Shown here in pieces: positions 48,755 to 57,993 of a stretch of 62,679 nucleotides of DNA. The DNA lies in assembly GCF_013449735.1 (NCBI RefSeq), contig NZ_JACBNY010000012.1, positions 1 to 62,679 on the forward strand. Direction: 5' to 3'. The notes below the pieces were generated by a model that had not been told where the DNA came from, did no database searches, and worked only from the letters and a program-made list of their open reading frames with translations. This DNA comes from Pseudolactococcus laudensis (GTDB lineage: Bacteria > Bacillota > Bacilli > Lactobacillales > Streptococcaceae). Every line of letters begins with the position of its first letter. The first letter of the stretch is position 1. Both the position numbers and the translations under genes were made by a program.

Positions 48755-49741
48755 CTATTCTGCTGCTTTTGCAGCTTTAGCAACACTTTCAGGAATAGTA
48801 ATGCCTAAAGTTTTAGCTGCAGTTTCATTAATCACTGGTTTTGTTGTATCGTAAAACTCAACGGGTAGCTCTGAAACTTTTTTACCTTTTAAGACTTGTG
48901 CTGCCATTTTCCCTGTTGCCACACCTAAATCATGTTGATTAATAGTAACTGCCGCTAAACCTCCTTGTTCGACCATTGTATCAACTGATGGAAAAACTGG
49001 AATTTTGGCTGCATTTGATAGCTCGATAACTGTCGGAAATGCTGAGGCAATTGTATTATCTACAGGTACATAGAGGGCATCTACTTTTGAAAGTGCAACG
49101 TTAACTGTTGTCGTGATGTCATTAGTTGATGAAACGGCATATTCAGAAACTTCATAACCTTGCTCGCTCGCAACTTTTTTAAAGTCAGCAACTTGTGATT
49201 TAGAGTTATCTTCTGATGAGCTGTACAAAATACCGATTTTTTTAACATTGGGTGTCATTTCTTTAATCAGATCTATTTCTTTCGCAACCGGAAACTTATC
49301 TGATACACCCGTTACATTACCCTCTGGTTTTTTTACATTTTTAACGAGTTTAGCCCCTACTGGATCTGATACAGCACCCATGATTACTGGTACGTCTGAT
49401 GTCGCATTAGCTAAGCCTTGAGCTGTCGGCGTCGCGATACCAATGAGTACATCATTTTTTTGATCTACGAGTTGGCTTGCCATTGTCGTTACTTTTGATT
49501 GGTCAGCTTGCGCATTGTAAAAATTGATTTTAGCATCTGAATAGCCTTCATCAGCTAAGCCTTCTTTAATACCACTGTAAATTTCATCCAAGGCAGGATG
49601 AGTCACGAATTGTAAGACGCCAATTTTAACATCAGCTGATTTAACCTTGTTTTGTTGTTTGAAAAATTTAGGAATGAAAATTGAGCCCAAACCTAGGATA
49701 ACAATAATAGCAACAACAAGTATCATTTTTTTATTTTTCAT
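48755..49741 (-). CDS. trpX: ABC transporter substrate-binding protein (TrpX-like)
   Basis: The 328-aa protein of the PF04392 family has an N-terminal hydrophobic anchor (MILVVAIIVILGLGSIFI) rather than a lipobox. Two alpha/beta lobes follow: KIGVLQFVTHPALDEIYSGIKEGLADEGY, VPVIMGAVSDPVGAKLV, NVTGVSD, KIGILYSSSEDNS, VDALYVPVDNTIASAFPTVI and GGLAAVTINQHDLG. The family binds tryptophan or related aromatics in streptococci. SD is AAAGGAG 10 nt from the ATG. It lies 46 nt after the 154-aa gene. No T-box or trp leader is visible upstream. Confidence 0.8.
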   Translation of the reverse strand: MKNKKMILVVAIIVILGLGSIFIPKFFKQQNKVKSADVKIGVLQFVTHPALDEIYSGIKEGLADEGYSDAKINFYNAQADQSKVTTMASQLVDQKNDVLIGIATPTAQGLANATSDVPVIMGAVSDPVGAKLVKNVKKPEGNVTGVSDKFPVAKEIDLIKEMTPNVKKIGILYSSSEDNSKSQVADFKKVASEQGYEVSEYAVSSTNDITTTVNVALSKVDALYVPVDNTIASAFPTVIELSNAAKIPVFPSVDTMVEQGGLAAVTINQHDLGVATGKMAAQVLKGKKVSELPVEFYDTTKPVINETAAKTLGITIPESVAKAAKAAE

Positions 49742-49787
49742 TGGGTAATAACTCCTTTATAAAAGATAGGGGGCAAGAAAACTCGAC

Positions 49788-50252
49788 TTAATTAGCCGAA
49801 AGTTTTTTTAGTTGGTCGACTAAACTTTGATCAAAAGCAGTTTTTGATGTAATCGGATAGATGGCTTGTGGCTCTCCACCTTCAAATTGCACGACATTGA
49901 TGGCTGTCTTGTCGAGATTAAGTTTCGCAAGAACTTTATCATGATAGAGTTCTTGAAAAATATAGATTGTTTGAGATAAACCTAAATTTTGATTTTGATT
50001 GATAAACGCATCAAATTTTTTATTAAGTTTTGAATTTTGAACATTCAAAATAATCAAGGTTGCTTTGGGGTGGGATTTAAGCAGTGCATTGATATCATCA
50101 TTTGGCACGGCCTGAATTTGGTCTGTTACCGTAACCTTGGGAATAATTCGACCTTCCTCACGTCGAACGTGTCGATGAATGTTTGGTGTTATGATAACCA
50201 AAAACAAAACAACGACGACGCATATTCCCCAAATTCTATATTTTTTATTCAT
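49788..50252 (-). CDS. Membrane-anchored thioredoxin-like protein without CxxC
   Basis: I do not recognise a named family. The 154-aa protein has one N-terminal helix (IWGICVVVVLFLVII), then an extracytoplasmic domain. Its pattern (ATLIILNVQNSKLNKKFDAF...QTIYIFQELYHDKVLAKLNL...INVVQFEGGEPQAIYP) is reminiscent of thioredoxin-fold bacteriocin-accessory proteins but has no cysteine pair. It opens the transporter unit. The ATG at 50252 is exactly where transcription should start, without an SD; an upstream extension to 50318 runs through the promoter and is rejected. Confidence 0.6.
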   Translation of the reverse strand: MNKKYRIWGICVVVVLFLVIITPNIHRHVRREEGRIIPKVTVTDQIQAVPNDDINALLKSHPKATLIILNVQNSKLNKKFDAFINQNQNLGLSQTIYIFQELYHDKVLAKLNLDKTAINVVQFEGGEPQAIYPITSKTAFDQSLVDQLKKLSAN

Positions 50253-50258
50253 GTTATC

Positions 50259-50287
50259 ATTATAACTGAAAAATGGGCATTTTACAA
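50259..50287 (-). promoter_or_regulatory. Promoter abutting the 154-aa gene
   Basis: TTGTAA (50282-50287), 17 bp, TATAAT (50259-50264), then GATAAC and the ATG. Divergent rqcH excludes any transcript arriving from upstream. Confidence 0.65.
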
Positions 50288-50294
50288 AAAATTC

Positions 50295-50303
50295 TGATAA
50301 AAT
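50295..50303 (+). promoter_or_regulatory. Extended -10 promoter of rqcH
   Basis: TGATAAAAT (TGn-TAAAAT) on the plus strand with a weak -35 (TGGGCA). Its -35 region overlaps the divergent promoter, so the two may compete. Leader about 85 nt. Confidence 0.45.
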
Positions 50304-50395
50304 AGTAGAAAAGAGCAAAAGTCTCTATTTATTTTGTGCCAAGATAGGTCAAGTTTCAAGATTTCACAAAGTGAGATCAACAGAAGGGAGTTACC

Positions 50396-52024
50396 ATGTC
50401 TTTTGATGGTATTTTTTTACACCACATGACTCAGGAATTAACTGAGCAATTAACAGGTGGTCGCATACAGAAAATTAATCAAGTTTTCGACCATGAATTG
50501 GTGCTGCAAGTTCGTAGTAATCAAAAATCACATAAATTATTATTGTCCGCTCATCCAACTTTTGGGCGTATCCAATTAACGCAAACTGTTTTTGAGAGCC
50601 CTAAAACACCGACGACGTTTACCATGATTTTAAGGAAATATCTCAGTGGTGCTTTTATTGAAAAGATTTATCAGATTGACAATGACCGTCAAATCATCTT
50701 TGAAATTTCATCTAAAAATGAAATCGGCGACCGTATGAAAATTGCCTTGATCGCTGAAATTATGGGGAAACATAGTAATATTATTCTCATGGACCGAGAA
50801 TCTAATAAGATTCTTGAATCCATTAAGCATGTTGGCTTTTCACAAAACCAATATCGAACAATCCTTCCTGGCTCGACTTATATCGCACCACCTAGTGATG
50901 GTAAAGTCAATCCTTTCACGGCATCTGATGAAAAGATATTTGAAGTTTTGCAAACTGGTGACAATTTACAGCAAGTGTTTCAAGGATTGGGGCGTGATAA
51001 CGCTATGGCTTTAAAAGGTTTGAGTCTAGCTGACTTCAAGTCTATCTTAATGACGGCGACACCCTCCATTTATACGAATGATACGTTTTCTGCGATTCGA
51101 TTATCTGACGATTACCAATCTTTTGATACCTTATCTGCTATGCTAGACCATTATTACCAAAATAAGGCGGAACGCGATAGGGTTCGTCAAGTTGCAAGCG
51201 AGGTGATTCGCAAGGTGGCTGGTGAGCTAGATAAAAATCGTAAGAAATTGAAAAAACAAGAGCGTGAATTGAAAGCGACGGATAATGCTGAAATTTTTCG
51301 TCAAAAAGGTGAGCTTTTGACGACTTTCTTGCATGAAGTCCCTAACAATAAACCGTCTGTTACTCTGGATAACTACTATACGAATGAGCCACTTGAGATT
51401 GCGCTTAATCCAGCTTTAACGCCTAATCAAAATGCTCAAAAATATTTCCATAAATACTCTAAGCTCAAGCAAGCTGTCAAATTTTTGGGTGAGCAAATTG
51501 CCAACACTAAACAGACGATTACCTATTTAGAGTCCGTTGAGAATGCGCTAGAGCAAGCCACTGTAACTGAGATTACAGATATCAAGGAAGAATTGATTCA
51601 GACTGGTTTTATCAAGCAGAAACACCGTAATAATAAGAAACAAAAATTATTGCCTCCTGAAAAATATCAAGCATCTGATGGCACGATTATCTTAGTCGGT
51701 AAAAATAATCTACAAAATGAACAGGTTAGTTTTAAACTTTCTCGAAAAGGGGATTTATGGTTTCACGCCAAAGATATTCCTGGTTCTCATGTTATTATCA
51801 CGGGTAATCCAACACCTTCTGATGAAACGATTACTGAGGCTGCTGAACTTGCTGCCTACTTTTCAAAAGCACGTCTATCCAATCTGGTACAGGTTGATAT
51901 GATTGATGTCAAAAAATTACATAAACCAACGGGGACACCGCCTGGTTTTGTGACTTATGTTGGGCAAAAAACCTTGCGGGTAACAGCTAATGAGGCTAAA
52001 ATTCGTGAGATGAAATGTGATTAA
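50396..52024 (+). CDS. rqcH: Rqc2/RqcH ribosome-quality-control factor (NFACT, FbpA-like)
   Basis: RqcH binds stalled 50S subunits and recruits tRNA-Ala to add C-terminal alanine tails for degradation. The same family was formerly annotated as fibronectin-binding protein (FbpA/PavA). The 542-aa protein has NFACT-N (1-270) with Asp97-Arg98 (IDNDRQIIFE), the DR pair required for tailing in B. subtilis. HhH and coiled-coil regions follow (280-420), then NFACT-R with SRKGDLWFHAKDIPGSHVII. SD AAGGGAG is 5 nt from the ATG. Confidence 0.92.
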   Translation: MSFDGIFLHHMTQELTEQLTGGRIQKINQVFDHELVLQVRSNQKSHKLLLSAHPTFGRIQLTQTVFESPKTPTTFTMILRKYLSGAFIEKIYQIDNDRQIIFEISSKNEIGDRMKIALIAEIMGKHSNIILMDRESNKILESIKHVGFSQNQYRTILPGSTYIAPPSDGKVNPFTASDEKIFEVLQTGDNLQQVFQGLGRDNAMALKGLSLADFKSILMTATPSIYTNDTFSAIRLSDDYQSFDTLSAMLDHYYQNKAERDRVRQVASEVIRKVAGELDKNRKKLKKQERELKATDNAEIFRQKGELLTTFLHEVPNNKPSVTLDNYYTNEPLEIALNPALTPNQNAQKYFHKYSKLKQAVKFLGEQIANTKQTITYLESVENALEQATVTEITDIKEELIQTGFIKQKHRNNKKQKLLPPEKYQASDGTIILVGKNNLQNEQVSFKLSRKGDLWFHAKDIPGSHVIITGNPTPSDETITEAAELAAYFSKARLSNLVQVDMIDVKKLHKPTGTPPGFVTYVGQKTLRVTANEAKIREMKCD

Positions 52025-52029
52025 TCTTT

Positions 52030-52070
52030 AAGCTTATCGTTGATGCAATACAACGGTGAGCTTTTATTTT
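52030..52070 (+). terminator. Terminator of rqcH
   Basis: AAGCTTATCGTTG pairs with CAACGGTGAGCTT (G-U pairs included), 8-nt loop, then TTATTTT. Confidence 0.75.
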
Positions 52071-52149
52071 AATTCTGTCATATGTGCTGAGTTTTGATTT
52101 TCTAATTTTCTACAAAATAACACCTATGATTTAATTTTGTCGCATTTTT

Positions 52150-52163
52150 AGAAAACGTTTGCA
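52150..52163 (+). promoter_or_regulatory. cre site upstream of ldh
   Basis: AGAAAACGTTTGCA matches WGWAANCGNTNWCA at 13 of 14 positions and is centred about 73 nt before the predicted start, an activating position for CcpA. Confidence 0.7.
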
Positions 52164-52194
52164 GAAATTTTCTTGAAAAAATTTAACATAATAC

Positions 52195-52223
52195 CTGACA
52201 AAGCCATTCTAAAATGTTATAAT
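52195..52223 (+). promoter_or_regulatory. Promoter of ldh
   Basis: CTGACA (52195-52200), 17 bp, perfect TATAAT (52218-52223). Start near 52230. Confidence 0.8.
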
Positions 52224-52227
52224 TTAA

Positions 52228-53256
<1,029 letters not shown>

Positions 53257-53272
53257 TTAAAATTCCTGCAAG

Positions 53273-53310
53273 CTCTTGTCTTTCAAATTTCGAAGGATGA
53301 GAGTTTTTTT
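53273..53310 (+). terminator. Terminator of ldh
   Basis: CTCTTGTCTTTC pairs with GAAGGATGAGAG (three G-U pairs), followed by seven T. Confidence 0.8.
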
Positions 53311-53454
53311 GTATTTAAATCATTTATAACTGATCAATCTATATCTATTTAAAGGAACTTTTAGACATCTTCTCCTTATTTTCACACTTTTTATTCTCTT
53401 GTACCGCTATATATTCTTTTATAAAAAGAACTTTTTAAAATCCAATACAAATAA

Positions 53455-53468
53455 AAACTATATAGTTT
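53455..53468 (+). promoter_or_regulatory. Palindromic operator candidate 1 of gntR
   Basis: Perfect 14-bp palindrome AAACTATATAGTTT overlapping the -35 region. Confidence 0.5.
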
Positions 53469-53483
53469 ATTTTTGGATAAAAA

Positions 53484-53492
53484 TGGTATAAT
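53484..53492 (+). promoter_or_regulatory. Extended -10 promoter of gntR
   Basis: TGGTATAAT; predicted start near 53499. SD AAGGAG is 5 nt before the ATG. Confidence 0.6.
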
Positions 53493-53495
53493 ATA

Positions 53496-53505
53496 TCTAT
53501 ATAGA
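53496..53505 (+). promoter_or_regulatory. Palindromic operator candidate 2 of gntR
   Basis: TCTATATAGA shares the CTATATAG core with candidate 1 and lies on the transcription start, 39 bp centre to centre. Confidence 0.45.
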
Positions 53506-53524
53506 ATAGATTCAAGGAGCAGTC

Positions 53525-54244
53525 ATGAGAACCAACACCAAGTATATTGATATATATACGCAAATTAAATACGATATTGAGTCCGGTAAATATCCAATCA
53601 ATGAGAAATTACCTCAAGGACGCATCCTCGCAGACCAGTTTAATGTCAGTGAATTGACAATTACCAAAGCCATCAATTTATTAGTTCAAGAAGGCTATAT
53701 CGTGCGTCGTAGAGGTTCAGGTAGTTTTGTCAAAAACTTTAGAAATTCGACCATTACTAAATTTTCACCTTTAACTGGTAGTACTGCTTTACATGAAGGA
53801 GAAGTCACCTCTACAATTATTGGTTTTTCAACTGAGGCGCCTACTCAGTACATCGCTGATAAATTAAGTGTTGACAAAGAAAGTTTAGTTTACAAAATCA
53901 TTCGACTTCGGACCATTAAAAATGTCCCTTCTATCATCGAATATACCTGGATGCCACTTGAGATTATCCCAGGCCTGACAACCAAAGAATTAGAAACATC
54001 GATTTATCGCTACATCCATAAAATACTTAATCTAACGATTAAAAGTGCACACATTAAAGTTGCTGGTGTTCGACCAAGTATTCTTGAAAAAGCCTATCTC
54101 AAATTAAAAGATACGGATTTTCTGATGCAAACAGAACAAATTGGTTACCTAGATGACGGCAGAATCTTCGAATTTTCAATCGCTAGCCATATTCCAAGTG
54201 AATTTGCTTTTGAAACTGTTTTAATCGCTAACGAACACGATTAA
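53525..54244 (+). CDS. GntR-family transcriptional regulator with UTRA domain
   Basis: The 239-aa regulator has an N-terminal winged HTH (residues 8-72: YTQIKYDIESGKYPINEKLP, LADQFNVSELTITKAINLLV, YIVRRRGSGSFV). A C-terminal UTRA effector domain (about 90-235, HutC subfamily) follows, of the kind that binds sugar phosphates or similar ligands. It is monocistronic. The two CTATATAG palindromes around its promoter suggest autoregulation. No adjacent metabolic target exists, so the effector and regulon are unknown. Confidence 0.88.
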   Translation: MRTNTKYIDIYTQIKYDIESGKYPINEKLPQGRILADQFNVSELTITKAINLLVQEGYIVRRRGSGSFVKNFRNSTITKFSPLTGSTALHEGEVTSTIIGFSTEAPTQYIADKLSVDKESLVYKIIRLRTIKNVPSIIEYTWMPLEIIPGLTTKELETSIYRYIHKILNLTIKSAHIKVAGVRPSILEKAYLKLKDTDFLMQTEQIGYLDDGRIFEFSIASHIPSEFAFETVLIANEHD

Positions 54245-54245
54245 T

Positions 54246-54291
54246 AAAAAACTCCCTCACATCAGCTTTTAGCTTGTGTGAGGGAGTTTTT
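54246..54291. terminator. Bidirectional terminator between gntR and nadA
   Basis: AAAAACTCCCTCACA and TGTGAGGGAGTTTTT, continued by AGC/GCT, form a very stable hairpin with T runs on both strands, serving the convergent genes. Confidence 0.9.
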
Positions 54292-54297
54292 ATCTAT

Positions 54298-55411
54298 TTA
54301 TTTTGCCAACATCCGGTCGAGTGCCTTGAGGCTATAGATTTGTGTGGCCTCATCTACTGTTATTTGTTGAATGGTTGAACCTTGCTCTATTTCTTCTAGT
54401 GTCCATAAAAGATGCGCTAGGCGAATGCGATTCATGGTGATGCATGAAAAGGCAGAGGCATTAATAGACCTGATGTCATGATTGGGGAAGGTATGAATCA
54501 TGCGATTCACTAAATTGTTATCCGTGCCAATTGCCCACTTTGTCCCTTCGGGGCTAGCTGCGACCTCATCAATGATTTTTTTAGTTGAACCGTAACTATC
54601 TGATGCTTGCACGACCTCAATCGGACATTCAGGGTGAACAATGACCTTCAAGTCTGAAATTTGACTGCGTAAGGTTGCAATTTGTTCAACGGTATATTGT
54701 TGATGCACACAACAGCGCCCTTGCCAGAGAATAACTTTGAGATTTTGAAGGTCACACCTTCTGCTTCCAATCTATTTTGCTTAGGATGCCAAACTGCCAT
54801 TTGCTCAAGTGGAATCCCTAATTGGTAGGCTGTATTACGCCCTAAATGCTGGTCTGGTAAGAAGAGGACACGTTGGTGTTTGTCAAAGACACGTTTTAAA
54901 ATGGTCTCAGCATTACTAGATGTCACGATGACACCATCGTGGTTACCAACGAATGCTTTAACCGCTGCTGTTGAGTTGATATAAGTAACTGGTATGACAG
55001 GCTCAGTATAGGTTGTTTCTAAGACTTGCCATGCTTGTTCCAACTGCTCTAAATTAGCCATATCTGCCATTGAACAGCCTGCTAAAGCATCTGGCAAGTA
55101 GACTTTCTGATCAGCTGTTGTGAGCATATCAGCTGTCTCAGCCATAAAATGGACGCCACAAAAAATGATGTGTTTAGCTGACTGATTAGCTGCTGCTTCT
55201 TTGGCTAATTGTAATGAATCGCCTACATAATCTGCAAAGGGGATAATTTCATTTTTTTGGTAATGATGTGCTAATATCAATAAATCGTTGCCAAATTGTC
55301 TTTTTTCTCATAGATTTTACGAATCATTTCACCGTCTGATAGGTGTAAATAGCGTTCAGGAATGATATGTTTCTTGTCAAATGTCGGGTTAGTTGTCTCT
55401 CTAGCTGCCAT
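54298..55411 (-). pseudogene. nadA: Quinolinate synthase A, two frameshifts
   Basis: NadA condenses iminoaspartate with dihydroxyacetone phosphate using a [4Fe-4S] cluster. Starting at ATG 55411 (SD GAGGAG), the frame reads MAARETTNPTFDKKHIIPER and so on, then hits a stop. One missing base near + 55287 restores ...[14 protein letters not shown] second missing base at + 54753 restores [20 protein letters not shown]. With both restored it is 371 aa, the normal length. The cluster cysteines remain ([24 protein letters not shown]). It is last in nadB-nadC-nadA. Either a young pseudogene or sequencing errors. Confidence 0.85.
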
Positions 55412-55460
55412 GGTTTCTCCTCATCTTATCTCGTCTAGGGTCATTTAGTCTCGCTTTTAG

Positions 55461-56327
55461 TCAGTCAACATGAGGCAAGTTTACTTCACCTTTTTCGCCG
55501 TTTTGACTGTTAAAGCTAATATCAAAAGCTAGGACTGAATGTGTTAAGGCACCTAGCGAGAGGTAGTCAGCGCCTGTATGCGCGTAGTCTGCTAAGTTAT
55601 CGAGTGTGATGCCACCAGAAATTTCAGTCAAAATCGTCTCAGGCACTAGCTTTGTCCAAGCAGCGACTTGTTCTGGTGTTCGGTTATCAAACATGATAAT
55701 ATCAGCTTTGGCATCAATCGCCTCAAGCAATTGCGCCTCAGTTTCGATTTCGACTTCAATTTTAACCATTTGGCCAATCTGCTCGCGAACTTTTTTAACT
55801 GCTTTTGAAATGCTACCCGCATAAGCAATATGATTATCTTTGAGCATGACACCGTCGTAGAGTCCAACCCGATGATTAAAGCCACCACCAATTTTAACGG
55901 CTAATTTATCAAAATAGCGCAAACCCGGGGCTGTTTTTCGTGTGTCACAAATCTTAATCGTTGAATCATTTAATGTTTGAATCGCTATATCGGTGAAAGT
56001 CGCAATACCGCTCATCCGCTGTAAGAGATTCAAAATCACGCGCTCTCCAGTTAGCAGTGTTCTGATGTTACCTGTCGCTCGGCCGATAATCTCACCTTTC
56101 TTAACCCTGTCACCATCTGCCACGGTGGGGATAAAAGTCGCATCCTGACTGAGTAAATCATAGACTTGCTGGGCAACTTCTAGTCCTGCAATGATGCCTT
56201 CTGCTTTGGCAACAAAGACGCCGCTTGCTTGTTCGTGCGCATCAAAAATTAAATCCGCCGATAAATCGCCAGTGCCAATATCTTCAATCAAGAAAGTTTT
56301 TAGTTGTTCTTTTGCTTGTAAATTCAT
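55461..56327 (-). CDS. nadC: Nicotinate-nucleotide pyrophosphorylase (carboxylating)
   Basis: Converts quinolinate and PRPP to nicotinate mononucleotide. From ATG 56327 it is 288 aa, with EDIGTGDLSADL, NLLQRMSGIAT, DTRKTAPGLRYFDKLAVKIGGGFNHRVGLYDGVMLKDNHI and the barrel-end VPETILTEISGGITLDNLADYAHTGADYLSLGALTHS. It starts 7 nt after nadB and precedes nadA by 49 nt. It is intact, so its substrate supply depends on nadA. Confidence 0.95.
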   Translation of the reverse strand: MNLQAKEQLKTFLIEDIGTGDLSADLIFDAHEQASGVFVAKAEGIIAGLEVAQQVYDLLSQDATFIPTVADGDRVKKGEIIGRATGNIRTLLTGERVILNLLQRMSGIATFTDIAIQTLNDSTIKICDTRKTAPGLRYFDKLAVKIGGGFNHRVGLYDGVMLKDNHIAYAGSISKAVKKVREQIGQMVKIEVEIETEAQLLEAIDAKADIIMFDNRTPEQVAAWTKLVPETILTEISGGITLDNLADYAHTGADYLSLGALTHSVLAFDISFNSQNGEKGEVNLPHVD

Positions 56328-56334
56328 GCGACGG

Positions 56335-57825
56335 TTATTCCTCCGGTAATAGATAATGTGCACCGAGACTTTGAGTCCGAGCTAGCGCTGCATTGGCAAT
56401 CGTTTCTGCGACAAGACATAGGTTAGCTGTCTCAATTTGGTGACGATTTGTGCAAGTCTGGTCTAAGATATGATAGTCAAAGGTTGACAGCCAGTCTTGA
56501 AACTGACGTATGGTTTCTGGTTTTCGAATAATACCAAGTGCATCTGATGTTCGTTTGACTAAATCTGCGCGATTTGGTAGGCGCATCTTAGTTGAAGATT
56601 GTGTGACCTGCTGCACTTGCTCACTTGCAGAACTATTCTCCTTGTCTGACAAAATAGCATCTGCCACACTTCTAGCAAAACTAAGCCCTTCTAGTAAAGA
56701 ATTACTCGCCAAACGATTAGCTCCATGGACGCCTGTAAAGGCGACTTCTCCTACTGCATATAAGTTGCCAAGCTTTGTATGACCTGAAAAGTCTGTTTTA
56801 ACGCCACCCATCAGGAAATGCATGCCTGGTTTAATAGGGATGCGCTGACTGGTTTCAAAATCAATATTATTCTGTTTCAAATAGCTTGCAATGGCTGGAA
56901 ATTGTTGAGAAAAATTCGTGACACGAGAGATATCCAAATAAATCTGATGCCCCGCTTGTATCTGTTCATTGACGACCCGACTGACGACATCTCGTGGTGC
57001 TAGGTCGAGCTTACTGGAGCGTCCAACCATAATCGGACAATCATTTTCATCAACTAAAATTGCACCAGCACCTCTGACAGCCTCTGAAATCAGAATCGGA
57101 TGCACTTTTTTTCCACCGTCTAAAAGACTAGGATGAAATTGTAAAAATTCCATATCCGACAAATCGCATCCTGCACGTATGGCCATGGCGATACCATCTC
57201 CAGTAATCGTCTGATCATTACTTGTATCCTGAAACAAATGCCCAATGCCACCACTTGCTAAGACAACCTCATCTGCATCTATCGTTTGTCTTTGATTATT
57301 GGTATCAAGATAGCTTACACCACGAACTTTGCCTTCTTCTACCACAAAATCTAAAGCAAAAGTGTGGGACAACCAGTTAACCTTGCTCAACTGTTCATGA
57401 ACAAAACTCGTCAACTGAAGACCTGTTTGGTCTCCACCAGCATGTAAGATTCGTTTATGCGAATGCGCACCCTCAAGCCCCATATTTAATTGACCATCAA
57501 TTGTTGTATCAAAAGTCATGCCCAAATCAATCAAATCTTGAATCACTTGAGGACCTTCATGTACCATTTTCTCAACTGCTTTTTTCTGATTATGAAAAAC
57601 ACCAGCAGACAGTGTATCCGCAACATGAGATGCTTCATTATCGGGCTCTTGCTCCTTTTCGAGACGCTTGGCTTGCATGACAGCTGCAACCCCTCCCTGA
57701 GCTAGCATCGAATTACTATCTTCTTGGTTTCCCTTACAGATTATCGTGACATCTGCTTGCCCCTCCAGATATAACGCAACTGTTGCACCTGCAATCCCTG
57801 AGCCAACAATCACAACTTTTTTCAT
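56335..57825 (-). CDS. nadB: L-aspartate oxidase
   Basis: Flavoenzyme making iminoaspartate for NadA. From ATG 57825 it is 496 aa (an upstream TTG at 57840 lacks an SD). FAD motifs are VVIVGSGIAGATVALYLEG, NSMLAQGGVAAVM and LYAVGEVAFTGVHGANRLASNSLLEGL. Active-site elements include LEGAHSHKRILHAGGDQTG, FLQFHPSLL and ISEAVRGAGAILVD. It is first in nadB-nadC-nadA, with a dyad operator candidate in the leader. Confidence 0.94.
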   Translation of the reverse strand: MKKVVIVGSGIAGATVALYLEGQADVTIICKGNQEDSNSMLAQGGVAAVMQAKRLEKEQEPDNEASHVADTLSAGVFHNQKKAVEKMVHEGPQVIQDLIDLGMTFDTTIDGQLNMGLEGAHSHKRILHAGGDQTGLQLTSFVHEQLSKVNWLSHTFALDFVVEEGKVRGVSYLDTNNQRQTIDADEVVLASGGIGHLFQDTSNDQTITGDGIAMAIRAGCDLSDMEFLQFHPSLLDGGKKVHPILISEAVRGAGAILVDENDCPIMVGRSSKLDLAPRDVVSRVVNEQIQAGHQIYLDISRVTNFSQQFPAIASYLKQNNIDFETSQRIPIKPGMHFLMGGVKTDFSGHTKLGNLYAVGEVAFTGVHGANRLASNSLLEGLSFARSVADAILSDKENSSASEQVQQVTQSSTKMRLPNRADLVKRTSDALGIIRKPETIRQFQDWLSTFDYHILDQTCTNRHQIETANLCLVAETIANAALARTQSLGAHYLLPEE

Positions 57826-57870
57826 CGTTTCTTCTTTCAATTACATACCGTTCATTTACGACTAACTTTA

Positions 57871-57890
57871 AGTTTGTTAATTTACAAACT
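57871..57890 (-). promoter_or_regulatory. Dyad operator candidate in the nad leader
   Basis: AGTTTGTTAATTTACAAACT has 7-bp arms AGTTTGT/ACAAACT around a 6-bp A/T centre and lies about +10 to +29. An NAD/niacin repressor such as NiaR is a reasonable guess, but I cannot confirm the motif. Confidence 0.45.
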
Positions 57891-57905
57891 AATAATATTG
57901 TTACT

Positions 57906-57914
57906 ATTCTACCA
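57906..57914 (-). promoter_or_regulatory. Extended -10 promoter of nadBCA
   Basis: TGGTAGAAT on the minus strand; no good -35. Predicted start near 57899. Confidence 0.5.
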
Positions 57915-57953
57915 CAAAATACGTGTGATGAACTAGAAAACTTAAAAAAATAG

Positions 57954-57981
57954 CAAAAAAAGAGCAAATATATGCTCTTTT
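57954..57981 (-). terminator. Terminator of ftsEX
   Basis: AAAAGAGCA/TGCTCTTTT perfect 9-bp stem, 6-nt loop, T run on the minus strand. Confidence 0.85.
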
Positions 57982-57993
57982 AATGTTTCGTAT

